The position numbers and the translations under genes are program-made. The notes below the pieces were generated by a model that had not been told where the DNA came from, did no database searches, and saw nothing but the letters and a program-made list of their open reading frames with translations. A stretch of 34,924 nucleotides of DNA, taken from assembly GCA_014879375.1 (NCBI GenBank), contig JACSSF010000055.1, positions 1 to 34,924 on the forward strand, written 5' to 3'. Below are positions 33,967-34,924 of the stretch, one piece after another. The DNA comes from Lysobacteraceae bacterium (GTDB lineage Bacteria; Pseudomonadota; Gammaproteobacteria; Xanthomonadales; Xanthomonadaceae). Position 1 is the first letter of the stretch. Each line of letters starts with the position of its first letter.

Positions 33967-34265
33967 TAGTCTTGCCCCTTCTGCAGAGCGCGACGCTGCC
34001 GAATGCGCTCAATCGTAGTTGGCGGGCCGCGACGACGAGATCCCTGCCGCACGGCTGGTGTCGCAACAATCACTACATGTCCCGCCTCGGTTGCCTGAAC
34101 ATCAACCAGGCGGAAAAGAACGCGTTTTTGGCCAGGAAGGCGGCAAATCGGAGGCAAATTTTCTGGGCAGCGGTGCACGTCGGAACGAATCGTGTGGACC
34201 GATTTGTGCCACCGCTTGGCGAGGTCTTCTGTCGTGAGAAAAACGGACTGTTCTAGGGGTTTCAT
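33966..34265 (-). CDS. AlpA/excisionase-type helix-turn-helix protein
   Basis: A 99-aa protein from the ATG at 34265, chosen because GGAG lies eight bases upstream; a longer frame to 34379 exists but lacks support. Residues 9-55 form a MerR/HTH_17 type domain: FLTTEDLAKRWHKSVHTIRS, then PICRLPGQKRVLFRLVDVQ. The tail is Arg/Gln rich. Such proteins at the end of integrated elements act as recombination directionality factors or activators of the integrase. It lies next to a perfect inverted repeat and is coupled to the Rep-like gene. Confidence 0.75.
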   Translation of the reverse strand: MKPLEQSVFLTTEDLAKRWHKSVHTIRSDVHRCPENLPPICRLPGQKRVLFRLVDVQATEAGHVVIVATPAVRQGSRRRGPPTTIERIRQRRALQKGQD

Positions 34266-34282
34266 TAGCAAACTCCAACGAG

Positions 34283-34302
34283 TTCCGTGTCGAGACACGG
34301 AA
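34283..34302. promoter_or_regulatory. Perfect inverted repeat before the AlpA-like gene
   Basis: TTCCGTGTC and GACACGGAA are perfect 9-bp arms around a 2-bp centre (GA). The repeat ends 18 bp upstream of the AlpA-like start. This is the position of an operator in its 5' region, possibly for autoregulation. Confidence 0.55.
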
Positions 34303-34774
34303 GTCGAATGAGTCCGCGACAGCCAAGGACTGCTTAACCCTTCGCGAGTAGGCTCGGCAAGCCTCCCGGGTGCATACACAGATCCCTTTGGATCGTGTGG
34401 TCCTATGGCGGGGTTGTGCCCCTAGCTGCCCTGCCTTCCTGCCGGCGTCGCATTTGGTATCCCAGTCCCATTCCGGCCTGGGTGCTAGCCTTAGTCCAGT
34501 ATTTGCTGGATTGGATTTCAGGCGACCACCACCCATCCAAGCATGGCGTCCTTTCTCACCTGTGGATGGAGCCGCTTGCCGTCCTCAGGCTGCTGGTCTT
34601 GCCACTCGCCGCCGGCTACCTAGCATCGAGCTTGCCGCGCTCAACCGCTGTGCTTCAGCCGACGCTGGCTCACCAGCGCATTACATAGCAGGGTTATACA
34701 GCCCATATGCACTGTCAAGCCCAACCGAGCATCTTGCTAAACATTGCAGAACTAGGGCCTGGATAACGCAAGGC
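34303..34774. other. Gene-free region with a chain of short stem-loops
   Basis: No open frame here looks like a protein: the longest are Arg/Ser/Pro/His-rich and match nothing. Several dyads stand in series: GATCC/GGATC (34381-34394), GGGG-TTGTG-CCCC (34410-34422), CCCAG/CTGGG (34461-34482), TCCAG/CTGGA (34495-34510) and CGCTGG-CTCA-CCAGCG (34663-34678). It may hold a long leader of the AlpA/Rep operon, a structured RNA or a replication origin. No iterons were seen. Confidence 0.5.
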
Positions 34775-34795
34775 ATGCCACAAATTTGCCACAAC
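34775..34795 (+). repeat. Right copy of candidate integrase arm-type site
   Basis: Two TGCCACAA octamers start 11 bp apart (34776 and 34787). The block differs at one of 21 positions from 15938-15958 at the left end and has the same orientation. It lies 79 bp inside the right attachment repeat, as the left copy lies 79 bp inside the left one. Confidence 0.6.
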
Positions 34796-34823
34796 GGGTG
34801 TGCTAAACACCGCCATGCAAAGC

Positions 34824-34862
34824 AAAACAGCGCCTCACACTGCACGTGTAAGACGCTGTTTT
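34824..34862 (-). terminator. Element-borne terminator for the tRNA-Ala gene
   Basis: AAAACAGCG (34824-34832) and CGCTGTTTT (34854-34862) form a 9-bp stem with a nested ACAC/GTGT hairpin inside. On the minus strand it ends in a T-rich tail. It lies 12 bp beyond the 3' end of the tRNA, so it ends tRNA transcription in place of the original terminator now 19 kb away. Confidence 0.75.
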
Positions 34863-34873
34863 AATTTGAAAAA

Positions 34874-34923
34874 TTGGTGGAGCCAGGGAGGATCGAACTC
34901 CCGACCTCGTCATTGCGAACGAC
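34874..34923 (-). repeat. attR: 50-bp repeat inside the functional tRNA-Ala
   Basis: Perfect copy of 15810-15859. Here the next base (G at 34924) completes the anticodon stem, so this copy belongs to the functional tRNA gene that continues to the right. Element DNA lies to its left. Confidence 0.92.
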
Positions 34924-34924
34924 G
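34875..34924 (-). tRNA. tRNA-Ala (anticodon CGC), 3' part; gene continues past the right edge
   Basis: Fifty bases are visible, ending in CCA (34877-34875). The anticodon stem is CGTCG/TGACG with loop TTCGCAA, giving anticodon CGC (34917-34915). The T arm is GGGAG/CTCCC with loop TTCGATC. The acceptor 3' strand TGGCTCC puts U at position 70, the G3-U70 identity element of alanine tRNA. The D arm and 5' end are outside the window. Confidence 0.9.

Larger units (their letters stand above)
15810..34923. mobile_element. 19-kb integrative and mobilizable element in tRNA-Ala(CGC)
   Basis: A perfect 50-bp direct repeat (15810-15859 and 34874-34923, 19,064 bp apart) bounds the element. The repeat is the tRNA-Ala 3' half from the anticodon stem to CCA. 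The interior has a tyrosine integrase, arm-type repeats, relaxase, oriT, TraD-like, Rep-like and AlpA-like genes, but no type IV secretion or coupling genes. It is therefore mobilizable, not self-transmissible. Cargo is a Vsr/C5-methyltransferase/FtsK-type defence module and an AbiE toxin-antitoxin. GC content and codon use are visibly lower and less biased than in the flanking chromosome. Confidence 0.9.

Noticed and set aside
34370..34864. 164-codon frame at the right end
   Set aside because: It runs through the arm-type repeat and the terminator hairpin and is Ser/Ala/His/Cys-rich without a domain.
15860..34873. Insertion sequence or CRISPR array in the element
   Set aside because: No transposase-like protein, no terminal inverted repeats of IS type and no regularly spaced repeats were found.
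15860..34873. Self-transmissible integrative conjugative element
   Set aside because: Relaxase and oriT are present, but no VirB/TraB-type secretion or VirD4 coupling genes. The FtsK-type protein has nuclease and linker regions unlike coupling proteins.

Overview
The window comes from a high-GC gammaproteobacterium, most likely Xanthomonadaceae/Lysobacteraceae (Lysobacter, Luteimonas, Thermomonas or Pseudoxanthomonas type). The reasons are the gene set (fused RlmKL, PurT, Bpt aminoacyl-tRNA-protein transferase, TesB, endonuclease V), the very GC-rich codon use and the dense arrays of overlapping small genes.

Positions 1-15,785 are chromosomal core. They hold a translationally coupled minus-strand operon (SPFH/band-7 protein, small membrane protein, Arc-like DNA-binding protein, two DUF4177 paralogues, alpha/beta hydrolase) driven from a promoter containing a perfect 17-bp palindrome. 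After it come a lipoprotein, purT, a conserved hypothetical, an EEP-fold lipoprotein plus bpt pair, an EF-hand protein, a DUF2007-like membrane protein plus tesB pair, a DUF3592 protein, an AmpD-like amidase, a YqiA-like hydrolase, rlmKL, two small exported proteins and nfi.

Positions 15,810-34,923 are a 19.06-kb integrative and mobilizable element. It is bounded by a perfect 50-bp direct repeat, the 3' part of a tRNA-Ala(CGC) gene. The real tRNA runs off the right edge on the minus strand. The left copy is the displaced 3' end followed by the tRNA's original terminator, and the element supplies a replacement terminator just inside its right end. A tyrosine integrase sits at the left end. Matching TGCCACAA pairs near both ends look like integrase arm sites. 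At the right end are a MOBQ/MobA-type relaxase, a TraD-like accessory protein, an IncQ-like oriT, a replication-initiator-like protein and an AlpA-type HTH protein. No type IV secretion genes are present, so transfer would need a helper.

The cargo is defensive. A RadC-like JAB protein is followed by vsr, a C5-cytosine methyltransferase and a tightly coupled three-gene module: a P-loop ATPase of 656 aa, an unrecognised protein of 481 aa, and an 1821-aa protein with an internal PD-(D/E)xK-like motif and a C-terminal FtsK alpha/beta motor. The order and sizes recall the DptFGH (DndFGH) restriction module of phosphorothioation systems, but no dndBCDE genes are present and a C5 methyltransferase plus Vsr stands in their place. 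I read this as a candidate methylation-guarded restriction system in which 5-methylcytosine replaces phosphorothioate as the self mark. An AbiEi/AbiEii type IV toxin-antitoxin pair with its own large inverted-repeat operator follows directly. All family assignments were made by eye from motifs, without database searches.
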